Assembly: GCF_900129785.1 (NCBI RefSeq)
Contig: NZ_FSRC01000001.1
Coordinates: 1,054,001-1,118,000, forward strand
Reading direction: 5' to 3'
DNA length: 64,000 nt
Source: Algoriphagus halophilus
GTDB lineage: Bacteria > Bacteroidota > Bacteroidia > Cytophagales > Cyclobacteriaceae
Part shown: positions 27,309 through 35,801 of the stretch, piece after piece
Layout of the letters: each line of letters starts with the position of its first letter
Position numbering within the stretch: position 1 is the stretch's first letter
The notes under the pieces: generated by a model
Seen by the model: the letters and a program-made list of their open reading frames with translations, nothing else
The model's database searches: none
Told to the model about the DNA's origin: nothing
Made by a program: the position numbers and the translations under genes

Positions 27309-27410
27309 TAGGAAAATAGAGTAAGGGATACTGTTAAGTTTCTCTTTTTAAGTTAGATGAAATAGGTTAAGCGACCAAATTTTAAAAAAATGAACGGTTC
27401 AGTGTAGGGC

Positions 27411-27444
27411 ACAAAAAAAGCCAACACATTTCTATGTTGGCTTC
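27411..27444 (-). terminator. Intrinsic terminator downstream of tRNA-Pro
   Basis: Minus-strand stem AGCCAACA/TGTGTTGGCT with a TAGAAA-type loop followed by TTTTTTTG. It lies 6 bp past the tRNA 3' end. Confidence 0.88.
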
Positions 27445-27449
27445 TTAAG

Positions 27450-27523
27450 TCGGGGTGGCAGGATTCGAACCTACGACCTCCTCGTCCCAAACGAGGCGCG
27501 ATACCGGGCTACGCTACACCCCG
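27450..27523 (-). tRNA. tRNA-Pro (anticodon TGG)
   Basis: A 74-nt cloverleaf on the minus strand. The acceptor stem is CGGGGTG/CACCCCG with discriminator A, the anticodon arm is CTCGTTTGGGACGAG with anticodon TGG, and the T arm contains GGTTCGAATCC. No CCA is encoded. Confidence 0.95.
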
Positions 27524-27761
27524 ATTCCATTCGGAAAAAGAATTTTTAAACTCTTCCCCCAGAACCGGATGCAAATGTAGTGAATTATTCCTTTTTTCAA
27601 TTTTCTAGAACAAATAAATTGAAAAAAATGGCGGATAATTTTAGGGTAAAAAAGTGGATTTAGAGTAAGTGGTTGGATATGAATAGATTGGATGGGTCCG
27701 TATTTCATTTATTTAAAGTGTAACTTCAGAATTACTTCAGAGTGTTTCAAGAATTTGAATT

Positions 27762-28445
27762 ATGAAAATTTTATTGGTCGAGGACAATGCAGAACTTGCC
27801 GAAAATGTGGTAAGGTATTTAGAGCAAGAAGGGATTCTTTGTGAAACTGCTAGTACCTTATTTGATGCAGAAGATAAATTGCTTTCTTACAGTTATGATT
27901 GTGTTTTGCTGGACCTTATGCTTCCCGATGGAGATGGACTCCAATTACTCAAACTGATCAAATCAACAAAGCAAACTCCCAATGTTTTGATCATTTCAGC
28001 AAAAGGTTCTTTAGATGACAAAATCCTTGGGTTGGATCTAGGGGCAGACGACTATTTGGCGAAACCGTTTCACTTGTCTGAATTATTAGCTCGCCTGAAG
28101 GCCATTTATAGAAGGGCAAAACTGGATGGGATCGATGTTTTGGAAATTAATGAAATTTCAATCCATCATGCCACATCGGAAGCCTACGTTAACAAGAAAT
28201 TACTTGATTTGACCAGGAAGGAATTTGATCTGTTGATCTTCTTGATCACCAACAAAAATCGAGTTCTAGGAAAACAGGCCATCGCCCAGCATTTATGGGG
28301 AGACTACACGGATAATTTGGCAAACTTCGATTTTGTTTACCAACACATCAAAAACATAAGGAAAAAACTCACAGAAGCAGGGGGGAAGGATTACCTCAAA
28401 ACCGTCTATGGTATTGGGTATAAATTTGACGAAAATGCAATATAG
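27762..28445 (+). CDS. OmpR-family response regulator
   Basis: A 227-residue two-component regulator. The receiver domain has the acidic pair in VEDN, phospho-acceptor Asp51 in LLDLMLPDGDG, Thr/Ser in ISAK and the conserved Lys in AKPF. The C-terminal winged-helix DNA-binding domain runs from about 130 to the end (LTRKEFDLLIFLITN; VYQHIKNIRKKL; TVYGIGYKF). It overlaps its partner kinase gene by 11 bp and is followed by a TonB-dependent receptor, whose expression it may control. Confidence 0.95.
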   Translation: MKILLVEDNAELAENVVRYLEQEGILCETASTLFDAEDKLLSYSYDCVLLDLMLPDGDGLQLLKLIKSTKQTPNVLIISAKGSLDDKILGLDLGADDYLAKPFHLSELLARLKAIYRRAKLDGIDVLEINEISIHHATSEAYVNKKLLDLTRKEFDLLIFLITNKNRVLGKQAIAQHLWGDYTDNLANFDFVYQHIKNIRKKLTEAGGKDYLKTVYGIGYKFDENAI

Positions 28446-29694
28446 GCTCATTAACATTATTACTTTTTTATACCTGATCTTAACCTTAGCAGGGTTGCTG
28501 ATCAGTGGATTATTCATTTACCTCAAAATCGAGTCAGAGATTGATTTTGAAACAGGGAGAGAATTAGACCGACAGGTGGATTCAGTAGCGGATCAGATTA
28601 GAAGAGGGAACCCCTATCAAAGTCTGATCACGGACCAATTGGAGATTGATATGATTCCATTTGAGAGACCTGTTGAAGAACTGTATTTGAGGGATACCTT
28701 AGCCTATCACGAATCCAGTGATAGAAAAGTAAAGCAGCTGAAGGCTAGTAAATCCTATAAAATCGGAGGAGAGCATTATAGGATTTCCTATTTCAACATT
28801 GTAGTAGAAACAGATGATATTACTGAAACCGTGGTATTTACTATGGGAGTAGTGTTTCTATTGCAGCTTGCATTCATTGTATTCTTTTTAAGGGGGATTT
28901 CCAACCGGATTTTACTCCCTTTTCAAAAGTCCTTGAAGAAAATCCAAAACTTCAATTTTGCAGCGAACGAGCCCTTTGTATTTGAGAAAAGTAACATTAA
29001 GGAATTTGATCAGCTTAATGAATTTTTGATGCGCATGTCCAATAAGTTGTTGAAGGACTATAGACAAATTAAGGAATACTCAGAAAATATTTCCCATGAA
29101 ATTCAAACTCCAACCACTGTAATCCGAGGGAAACTCGAACATTTAATGAATGAGGGAATGACAGAAAAACAATCGGAATTGATTCATTCCGCCTACCAAA
29201 ACAACGAACGGATTCAACGAATAGTTAAATCCTTGAGCCTACTGGCCAAATTGGAAAATAATGAATTTGAATCTCCCCAGGCAATCAATTTTTCGGATGT
29301 TTTGCTAAAAAACATAGAACTAACTGAAGAACTGATTGAGGGAAATGGATTGCAACTTGAACAATCAATTGATCCTGAAGTTACTGTAGTGATACATCCA
29401 TTTACCGCTGATGTAATGATTCAAAATCTAATTAGCAATGCTGTCAAGCACAATCAAGCACAAGGCTGGATTAAAATTCAACTCAATTCAGATTATTTAT
29501 GGGTGGAAAATTCTGGTTCTCCTTTGAAGAAAGACCCTGAAGTTCTTTTGAAACGATTTGAAAAGGAGAGTGACAAGTCGGATTCTATTGGTTTGGGATT
29601 GGCAATCGTATCCCAAATTTGTAAATCTTATGGGTTGAATTTTCAGTATTCATCTGAAGGGAATTTACACAGTGCAAAAATCAGCTTTCGTTAA
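28435..29694 (+). CDS. Membrane sensor histidine kinase, partner of the OmpR-type regulator
   Basis: A 419-residue kinase using ATG 28435, which overlaps the regulator stop by 11 bp; a frame open from 28408 would overlap further. TM1 spans about 7-30, then a periplasmic sensor of about 100 residues, TM2 about 132-154, a HisKA domain with His221 in ENISHEIQTPTTVIRG, and HATPase_c with NLISNAVKHNQ and SIGLGLAIV. The small sensor with DDITETVVF just before TM2 resembles kinases paired with TonB-dependent receptors for metals or peptides, but the signal is unknown. Confidence 0.92.
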   Translation: MQYRLINIITFLYLILTLAGLLISGLFIYLKIESEIDFETGRELDRQVDSVADQIRRGNPYQSLITDQLEIDMIPFERPVEELYLRDTLAYHESSDRKVKQLKASKSYKIGGEHYRISYFNIVVETDDITETVVFTMGVVFLLQLAFIVFFLRGISNRILLPFQKSLKKIQNFNFAANEPFVFEKSNIKEFDQLNEFLMRMSNKLLKDYRQIKEYSENISHEIQTPTTVIRGKLEHLMNEGMTEKQSELIHSAYQNNERIQRIVKSLSLLAKLENNEFESPQAINFSDVLLKNIELTEELIEGNGLQLEQSIDPEVTVVIHPFTADVMIQNLISNAVKHNQAQGWIKIQLNSDYLWVENSGSPLKKDPEVLLKRFEKESDKSDSIGLGLAIVSQICKSYGLNFQYSSEGNLHSAKISFR

Positions 29695-29715
29695 TCAACT
29701 TCAAATTTGATTCAG

Positions 29716-29758
29716 AATCAGTTGGTAAATTTCTATCAAACTTAAAAACCAACTGATT
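29716..29758. repeat. 11-bp inverted repeat over the TonB receptor start region
   Basis: Perfect arms AATCAGTTGGT (29716-29726) and ACCAACTGATT (29748-29758) are separated by 21 bp and end 2 bp before the receptor ATG. It could fold as an mRNA hairpin at the translation start or serve as a regulator-binding site. No T run follows. Confidence 0.6.
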
Positions 29759-29760
29759 TA

Positions 29761-32094
29761 ATGATGAGAGTAAATTCCTATTTTTTCCTGTTTTTTATCC
29801 TGTGCTTTGCATGTATAGTACATGGTTCCTTTGGACAAGATTCAAGGGTGACAGGGGTATTGGTAGATTCTGAATCCAAAAAGCCTTTGCCTTTTGTTCA
29901 GGTAGCTCTTTTTGGTTCTCAAGATTCCACATCACCTGAATCCTTTGGAGATACAGATGAAAGTGGAAGGTTTTCACTTCAAGTAAATCCCGGAGAATAT
30001 GCGTTTAAAGCGTTCTTCTTAGGGTATTCTGATTTGAATATCCCGAATGTAATAGTCTCAGGCACTGAAGATTTAGGTACACTTGAATTGAAAAGTGAAA
30101 ACCAAAATTTGGAGGAAGTAGTTGTAGAAACTTCAAAAATGCCTGTTCGGACCACCATGGAGGGGCTGACCATCACTCCCGATAACAACTTGGCCAATAC
30201 TGGAGGTACCTTATTGGATGTGCTAAGGAATACTCCTTCTATTTCTGTAAGTGAAGATGGGGCCATTTCTTTACGTGGAAGTTCAGGTACCAATATCCTG
30301 ATCAATGGAAGAAATTCCTCTCTTACCCAAAACTTAGATCAATTACCCGCCAGCGCGGTAGAGGAAATCAAAATAATCAATAACCCAAATGCTCGATATG
30401 ATGCTGAAGCTGAGGCAGGTGTAATTGATATTGTATTGAAAAAAGGAATTGAGTTGGGAACACATGGAGGAGTAGAAGCTACGTACGGAACTAGAAACAG
30501 GACAAATCTGGGAGCCAGAATTAGTCATAGAAGCCTGAAATGGAATACCTATGCTGGATATAATTACCGCAATTGGAAAAGTATAGGGACGCGAGAATCC
30601 ACTCGTTTTCTTTTTGAAGATGATGAGTCGCTAATTCAGAATACAAATAATACGGACCATGATATCGGGCATAACCTGAACTATGGAGCCGACTATTACT
30701 TTGGTAACAATGTGTTGAGTTACGAAGGAGTGTTTCAAGCCAGTGAGAACTGGCAGACCAATACGTTGTTCGCGGAGCAAGTGAGAGGAGGCAAGGAGTT
30801 CAATTATGTCCGACGAAATTCTGAGAATGAAACGGATGATGGGTTGGATAATGCCTTGATTTTTGAACACTCATTTAAAGAAAAGGGACATTTGTTGCGC
30901 GCCTCTGCTAGCCATTCGTATCGAAATCAATACAAAACACAAAACATTGAAATCTTCAATAATAGTTTGAATCCTGATCCTGGGAATTTAACTGGACAGG
31001 AGCGGGCATTTACGGATGAGGTTAGAAATATTTCTGTGTTTCAGGCAGATTATATTAGGCCATTTGAATCCGGGAAATTTGAGACTGGTTTGAAGTCTAC
31101 CCTACGTAAATTTGATAATGATTATCAATACCTGAGATTTCAGGAGGCGAGCCAGGACTTTGTTTTAGATCCAGCAATTAGTAACCGATTTATTTACAAA
31201 GATCAAATTCATGCGGGTTATATGGTTTATTCCAAAACCAATCCCAAGTTTGAATATGCAGTTGGCTTAAGAGGGGAATTTACCAAAGTGGATACGTACC
31301 TGGAGAACACTAATGAGACCAACAAACAGTCTTATTTTAACCTGTTTCCAAGTGTGCAGGCCCTTTATAACTTGAATGACCAGCATGCCTTAAAAGTCAC
31401 CTACAGTAGAAGAATTGATAGGCCAAGAGCATGGAGATTGAATCCTTTTCCGGATATCACTGATAGTTTGAATGTTAGAAGGGGTAATCCGGAATTAGAT
31501 CCTGAAATGATTAATTCTTTCGAATTAGGACATTTGGCTAATTTCGAAAAATCCAGCTTTACCACTAATCTGTTTTATCGTAAAGTGAATGGCCAAATAG
31601 ATTTCATCACCATCATTGAAGATGGGATATCTTACTCACAGCCTGATAATTTACTTTCTTCACAATCCTATGGTGTAGAATTGATTACCACCAATGAGAT
31701 TACTAATTGGTATGCTGTAAATGGAGGTTTGACACTTTTTCAAATTGCTGTAGATGGCTCTAATATCGGAGAGGAATTTACAAATTCAGGATTTTCCTGG
31801 AATGTTAAATTGACTCAAGACTTTAAACTTCCTTTAGGGATTAACTTTCAGTTGGTCGGCAATTATGAATCTCCTGAGATTGAAGCACAAGGAAGAGATT
31901 TGGCACAATACTACTTTGACGGAAGTTTACAAAAATCATTCTTGGATGGTAAGGGAAGCTTGACGTTTAGTGCTCGGGATATTTTTGACACGAGAAGATT
32001 TGCGGGCAATACGCTAACCAATGCTTTTTCACAGGAGTTTTATTCCAAAAGAGAAACGCAGATCTATTTACTATCTGCAAGATTTAATTTTTAG
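29761..32094 (+). CDS. TonB-dependent receptor, OMP_b-brl_3 type with CarboxypepD-like N-terminus
   Basis: A 777-residue outer membrane receptor. After the signal peptide (ends SFGQ) come a carboxypeptidase-regulatory-like domain (VTGVLVDSESKKPLPFVQVALFG, about 30-115), a plug domain (GTLLDVLRNTPSISVSEDGAISLRGSSGTNILING, about 150-230) and an OMP_b-brl_3 barrel (about 350-777) with YSRRIDRPRAWRLNPFPDITDSLNVRRGNPELDPE. This is not a SusC protein, and there is no SusD partner. Downstream of a two-component system it probably imports a metal complex, siderophore or peptide. A bidirectional terminator follows. Confidence 0.9.
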   Translation: MMRVNSYFFLFFILCFACIVHGSFGQDSRVTGVLVDSESKKPLPFVQVALFGSQDSTSPESFGDTDESGRFSLQVNPGEYAFKAFFLGYSDLNIPNVIVSGTEDLGTLELKSENQNLEEVVVETSKMPVRTTMEGLTITPDNNLANTGGTLLDVLRNTPSISVSEDGAISLRGSSGTNILINGRNSSLTQNLDQLPASAVEEIKIINNPNARYDAEAEAGVIDIVLKKGIELGTHGGVEATYGTRNRTNLGARISHRSLKWNTYAGYNYRNWKSIGTRESTRFLFEDDESLIQNTNNTDHDIGHNLNYGADYYFGNNVLSYEGVFQASENWQTNTLFAEQVRGGKEFNYVRRNSENETDDGLDNALIFEHSFKEKGHLLRASASHSYRNQYKTQNIEIFNNSLNPDPGNLTGQERAFTDEVRNISVFQADYIRPFESGKFETGLKSTLRKFDNDYQYLRFQEASQDFVLDPAISNRFIYKDQIHAGYMVYSKTNPKFEYAVGLRGEFTKVDTYLENTNETNKQSYFNLFPSVQALYNLNDQHALKVTYSRRIDRPRAWRLNPFPDITDSLNVRRGNPELDPEMINSFELGHLANFEKSSFTTNLFYRKVNGQIDFITIIEDGISYSQPDNLLSSQSYGVELITTNEITNWYAVNGGLTLFQIAVDGSNIGEEFTNSGFSWNVKLTQDFKLPLGINFQLVGNYESPEIEAQGRDLAQYYFDGSLQKSFLDGKGSLTFSARDIFDTRRFAGNTLTNAFSQEFYSKRETQIYLLSARFNF

Positions 32095-32123
32095 AGGTAA
32101 CAATGTTGGGTTTTATGAACGAA

Positions 32124-32157
32124 AGAAAAAGGCAGAGATTCTCTGCCTTTTTCTTTT
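32124..32157. terminator. Bidirectional intrinsic terminator
   Basis: GGCAGAG/CTCTGCC stem flanked by AAAAA on the left and TTTTTCTTTT on the right. It serves the TonB receptor gene (plus) and the small membrane protein gene (minus). Confidence 0.9.
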
Positions 32158-32177
32158 AATAGGTTGCTTAAAACCAA

Positions 32178-32324
32178 TTAGCGACCACCTATTAACCTGA
32201 ATAGGATGGCTATTACAGCCAAGACTAATAAAATGTGAATCAGTCCGGAAACGCTATAAATAAATACGCCTAATATCCAACCGATTAATAGGATTACCGC
32301 TATCAGATATAATAAAGAACTCAT
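32178..32324 (-). CDS. Small lmo0937-like membrane protein (DUF5670-like)
   Basis: A 48-residue frame beginning MSSLLYLIAVILLIGWILG and ending FRLIGGR. Two hydrophobic helices are separated by a short YSVSGLIH turn, the layout of the lmo0937/DUF5670 family of small membrane proteins found in many bacteria. The role is unknown; members are often stress- or stationary-phase-linked. The gene has its own upstream region of about 200 bp up to the LacI gene and a terminator immediately after it. Confidence 0.78.
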   Translation of the reverse strand: MSSLLYLIAVILLIGWILGVFIYSVSGLIHILLVLAVIAILFRLIGGR

Positions 32325-32533
32325 GGTGTTGGTGGTTTAGTTTCTACTAATTTTTTTAAACGAAGTCCAATCCAAATGCCAAAGCAAAAATGGCCTTAGA
32401 AGTCCTAAAAAGAAGGGTTTATATAGGATATTGATGTAATGTTGGGGAAAAATGTTCCCGAAAAAAGGTGCTTAGGGTCAACATTTTAAGTGGGCTTCTG
32501 TTCTGATTTCCAATATTTTTTGATCCTTATCCT

Positions 32534-33562
32534 TTATTCCCAAGACCTAGCAAGTTGGTTTTTTTTGGTAGAGGATCTGGTTACTAATTCAGTTTTGAGG
32601 CTTTTGAATTCAAGCGGAGAATTAGGGTCCTGAATTTGATTCAATAAAAAACCAGCTGCAATAGATCCCATATCAAAAGGTCGTTGGTTGACGCTGGTCA
32701 ATTGGGGAGTCACATAGGTAGAAATAGGCTCATCGGCATAACCTACAATAGCAACCTTGTCTGGGATGGAAATGCCCTCATTCCTTAGAACATTGACAGC
32801 TTCAAAAGCCAAATAATCACTGTAGGCGAAAACCCCATCTACGGGATTCGTTTTTATATATGTCCTGATCTTTTCAGGCAATTCAGGATCATTTCCTTCG
32901 AAAATCAACTCCTCATTATAGGGTATCTGGTGTTTCCTTAAAGCCTCTTTGTAGCCCATGAATCGATTAAAAGAAGTAGAAAGCACTTTTGGACCTTTGA
33001 TATGGATGATTTGGGTACAACCGGTTTGTAGAAGAAAGTCCACTGCTTGAAATGCTCCTTCAAAATCATCTGAAATTACATAGGAAGTCTCAATTTCTTC
33101 ACAGATCCTATCCATCAAAACAAGCGGTGTTTCACTCTCCAACACTTCCTGTAAATGACCAAATTCATCGTTTTTCTTGCAAACCGTAGCCAAAATTCCA
33201 TCCACCCGGGCATCCAATAAGGTTTGAAAGGATTTGATTTCCTGCCTCTTTTTCTCGTTAGAAGTGCAGATCAATAATTGGTATCCCGCTTTTGAGGTGA
33301 CACTTTCTATTCCTGCCAAAACCCTACTATAAAAATGATGCGTGAATTCAGGGATAATCAAGCCGATGGTTTGGGTTTTGTTTTCGACCAGACTCCTCGC
33401 AATAGGATTTGGTCTGTATCCCAGTTCTTTCGCTAAAGCCTGAATTTGCTGCTTTTTCTTTTCGCTTACCTTTCCCCCTCCATTCAATGCTCTTGATACT
33501 GTAGACGGGGTCACGTTCAAAGCTTTGGCTATGTCGGTAATACTTACTCTTTTCTTTTTCAT
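32534..33562 (-). CDS. LacI-family transcriptional regulator
   Basis: A 342-residue LacI/GalR regulator. The HTH is SITDIAKALNVTPSTVSRALNG (about 7-28), with the hinge near GYRPNPIARSL and a periplasmic-binding-like effector domain from about residue 62 (TIGLIIPEFTHHFYS). It is divergent from the fucose-oriented operon starting at 33740 and shares a 177-bp intergenic region containing a CAAACGTTTG palindrome. By analogy with GalR/LacI regulators it probably responds to a sugar or sugar acid from fucose metabolism. Confidence 0.9.
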   Translation of the reverse strand: MKKKRVSITDIAKALNVTPSTVSRALNGGGKVSEKKKQQIQALAKELGYRPNPIARSLVENKTQTIGLIIPEFTHHFYSRVLAGIESVTSKAGYQLLICTSNEKKRQEIKSFQTLLDARVDGILATVCKKNDEFGHLQEVLESETPLVLMDRICEEIETSYVISDDFEGAFQAVDFLLQTGCTQIIHIKGPKVLSTSFNRFMGYKEALRKHQIPYNEELIFEGNDPELPEKIRTYIKTNPVDGVFAYSDYLAFEAVNVLRNEGISIPDKVAIVGYADEPISTYVTPQLTSVNQRPFDMGSIAAGFLLNQIQDPNSPLEFKSLKTELVTRSSTKKNQLARSWE

Positions 33563-33604
33563 TTCGGGCTTAAAATCCGTCTAAAATAGCAAAAAAGAGT
33601 CAAT

Positions 33605-33636
33605 CCAACTCATGCATCATGAGTATGAAGAGTTGG
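33605..33636. repeat. Nested inverted repeats between the LacI gene and the AKR operon
   Basis: A perfect 17-bp palindrome, ACTCATG-cat-CATGAGT (33608-33624), sits inside an outer repeat, CCAACTC (33605-33611) with GAGTTGG (33630-33636). Either may be a regulator site or transcript hairpin. Function is not known. Confidence 0.55.
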
Positions 33637-33637
33637 G

Positions 33638-33647
33638 CAAACGTTTG
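33638..33647. promoter_or_regulatory. LacI-type operator candidate
   Basis: The palindrome CAAACGTTTG with central CG is typical of LacI-family half-sites. It lies in the divergent intergenic region, 92 bp before the AKR start and 76 bp from the LacI start. Confidence 0.6.
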
Positions 33648-33739
33648 ACCACAAAACTCTTAAATGGATTTCTGATATTGTATTGAAAATTGAATTTCAT
33701 GCTTGTAAGTCTTTACAAGAAAACCTTCTTTGAATTAGG

Positions 33740-34771
33740 ATGCAATTAGGGAAAACAGGACTTGAAGTCCCATCTATGGTAATTGGCACCAGTTCACTGG
33801 GAAATCTTTACCAGTCCAGTTCCTTTTCGGATAAACTGGAATTGGTGAAAACTGCCCTGGATTGTTTCCCAGGTCTTACGGTCTTTGACTCTGCTGGAAA
33901 ATATGGAGCAGGGTTAGCCTTGGAGTCATTAGGTAAGGCTTTAAATGAGGTAAATGTGCCCAAAGATCAAGTGGTCATCAGCAATAAATTGGGGTGGAGG
34001 AGGGTTCCTTTGAAGGGAGCTGAGCCAACCTTTGAAAAAGATGTTTGGAAGAATTTGGAATATGACGCGGTACAGGATATCAGTTATCAAGGTATTCTGA
34101 ACTGTTTTGAGGAGGGGAATACACTTTTGGGGGGATATAAATCTCAATTGGTTTCCGTGCATGATCCGGATGAATATTTGGCTCAAGCGGTATCTGATGC
34201 TGATTATAAAATACGGTTTCAGGATATTTTAGAGGCTTATCGAGCCTTGGCTGATTTGAAAAAAGCTGGGAAAGTGAAGGCCATTGGGGTAGGGTCTAAA
34301 AGCTGGGAAGTGATCCGGGAAATCTATGAGCAAGTCGAGTTGGACTGGGTGATGATCGCCAATAGCATGACGATCTATAGTCACCCATCTGAATTATTGC
34401 ATTTTATGGAGCAAATGAAATATGATGGGGTAGGAATTATCAATTCAGCAGTATTTCACTCTGGGTTTTTGGTAGGAGGAGACTATTTTGATTACGAGTT
34501 TGCCGGTTCAGATAATCCAGCATTTCAGAAGCAACATCAGTGGAGGTCTAGTTTTTTTGAGCTCTGCACATCTTGGGGCATTGATCCAGCACATGCTTGT
34601 ATACAGTTTGGCTTACGTTTTCCAGGAGTATCTGCATTGGCCCTGAACTCGACTTCTACAAAACGTATTCAAAAGAATGCAGCCTATTGCCAAACTCCTA
34701 TTGAATCGGGTTTTTGGAAGGAACTAAAGGAAAAACAATTGATAAAAAGAGATTCGGAAATCTCCATTTAA
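33740..34771 (+). CDS. Aldo/keto reductase, probable L-fucose (aldose 1-) dehydrogenase
   Basis: A 343-residue AKR of the L-galactose/L-fucose (D-threo-aldose) 1-dehydrogenase group. It begins LGKTGLEVPSMVIGTSSLGNLY, has the catalytic Asp/Tyr region FDSAGKYGAGLALESLGKAL and the Lys in VISNKLGW, and the His in VSVHDPDEY. This branch oxidises L-fucose, D-arabinose or L-galactose at C1. First in an operon with a GH95 fucosidase, it is probably a second entry enzyme for released L-fucose beside the SDR of the 3.8-10 kb cluster. Pyridoxal dehydrogenase activity is a family alternative. Confidence 0.8.
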   Translation: MQLGKTGLEVPSMVIGTSSLGNLYQSSSFSDKLELVKTALDCFPGLTVFDSAGKYGAGLALESLGKALNEVNVPKDQVVISNKLGWRRVPLKGAEPTFEKDVWKNLEYDAVQDISYQGILNCFEEGNTLLGGYKSQLVSVHDPDEYLAQAVSDADYKIRFQDILEAYRALADLKKAGKVKAIGVGSKSWEVIREIYEQVELDWVMIANSMTIYSHPSELLHFMEQMKYDGVGIINSAVFHSGFLVGGDYFDYEFAGSDNPAFQKQHQWRSSFFELCTSWGIDPAHACIQFGLRFPGVSALALNSTSTKRIQKNAAYCQTPIESGFWKELKEKQLIKRDSEISI

Positions 34772-34778
34772 TTAAAAG

Positions 34779-35792
34779 ATGATGAAAGAATTATCCTGTA
34801 AAACTCCAGGGGAATTTGAATATAAGGATACCCAAAAACCAATCCTTTCCCAAGGGAATGCAATTATCAAAATCAAGCGTATCGGGATCTGTGGAACAGA
34901 TCTGCACGCATTTGAAGGAACGCAACCTTATTTTTCTTATCCAAGGACATTGGGCCATGAATTAGCTGGTGAAGTCTTTGAAATTGAGTCTAATAGCGAA
35001 TTTCAAATAGGAGATCTGGTGACTATTATGCCTTATTTCAGTTGTGGAACTTGTGTGGCCTGCCGAAAGGGAAAAACCAATTGTTGTCAAAAAATCAGTG
35101 TTTTTGGAGTTCATGAAGATGGGGGGATGAGAGAATATGTGTCTGTGCCCATTTCCACTTTGATCAAAAGGGAAGGACTTCAGTTGGATCAGCTGGCGAT
35201 GGCAGAGCCGTTTGCCATCGGTGCCCATGGTGTAAGAAGAGCAGGAGTGAAACCCGGAGATCGGGTTCTGGTCATAGGAGCCGGCCCCATCGGATTAGGG
35301 GTGATGGAATTTGCGAAAATCGCGGGAGGAGAAGTCATTGCTTTAGACATCAATGAACAACGACTTGATTTCTGTAAAAACATATTGAACATCGCGCATA
35401 CCCTGAAAGCCAGTGAGCAAACAAAAAGGGAAATTGAAGAATTGACCAATGGGGATTTCTGTGATGTAGTGATTGATGCGACGGGTAATTCTACAGCAAT
35501 TCATCAGGGTTTTCAATACATGGCTCATGGAGGGACCTATGTGTTGGTAGGTTTGCAAAAAGGAGAAATAGCATTTTTTCATCCAGATTTTCATAAAAGA
35601 GAATCTACACTCATGAGCAGTCGAAATGCTACCAAAGCTGATTTTGAGCAGGTGTTGGAAGCTTTGGCAAGTGGAAACATCAATGTAAAAAATTACATCA
35701 CCCATCGAGTCAATTTTGAGGGGGTGAAGTCCAATTTTGAATCATGGCTGGACCCCAAAACAGGAGTTATCAAAGCCATGGTAGCAATATAA
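34779..35792 (+). CDS. Zinc-dependent alcohol dehydrogenase (sugar/sugar-acid type)
   Basis: A 337-residue medium-chain dehydrogenase. Catalytic zinc ligands lie in GICGTDLHAFEG (Cys38) and TLGHELAG (His-Glu). The structural zinc cluster is the Cys quartet in FSCGTCVACRKGKTNCC. The Rossmann motif is VIGAGPIGLGVMEFAK. Related enzymes act on L-galactonate, L-idonate and L-fuconate-like acids or on sugars. It is 7 bp after the AKR and 9 bp before the beta-propeller gene, so it belongs to the fucose operon. The substrate is inferred only. Confidence 0.82.
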   Translation: MMKELSCKTPGEFEYKDTQKPILSQGNAIIKIKRIGICGTDLHAFEGTQPYFSYPRTLGHELAGEVFEIESNSEFQIGDLVTIMPYFSCGTCVACRKGKTNCCQKISVFGVHEDGGMREYVSVPISTLIKREGLQLDQLAMAEPFAIGAHGVRRAGVKPGDRVLVIGAGPIGLGVMEFAKIAGGEVIALDINEQRLDFCKNILNIAHTLKASEQTKREIEELTNGDFCDVVIDATGNSTAIHQGFQYMAHGGTYVLVGLQKGEIAFFHPDFHKRESTLMSSRNATKADFEQVLEALASGNINVKNYITHRVNFEGVKSNFESWLDPKTGVIKAMVAI

Positions 35793-35801
35793 ATATCCCA
35801 A

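Noticed and set aside
27391-27401. TGAACGGTTCA palindrome resembling the TetR operator
   Set aside because: Only 11 bp with an odd centre, near a tRNA terminator and no related gene, so probably chance.
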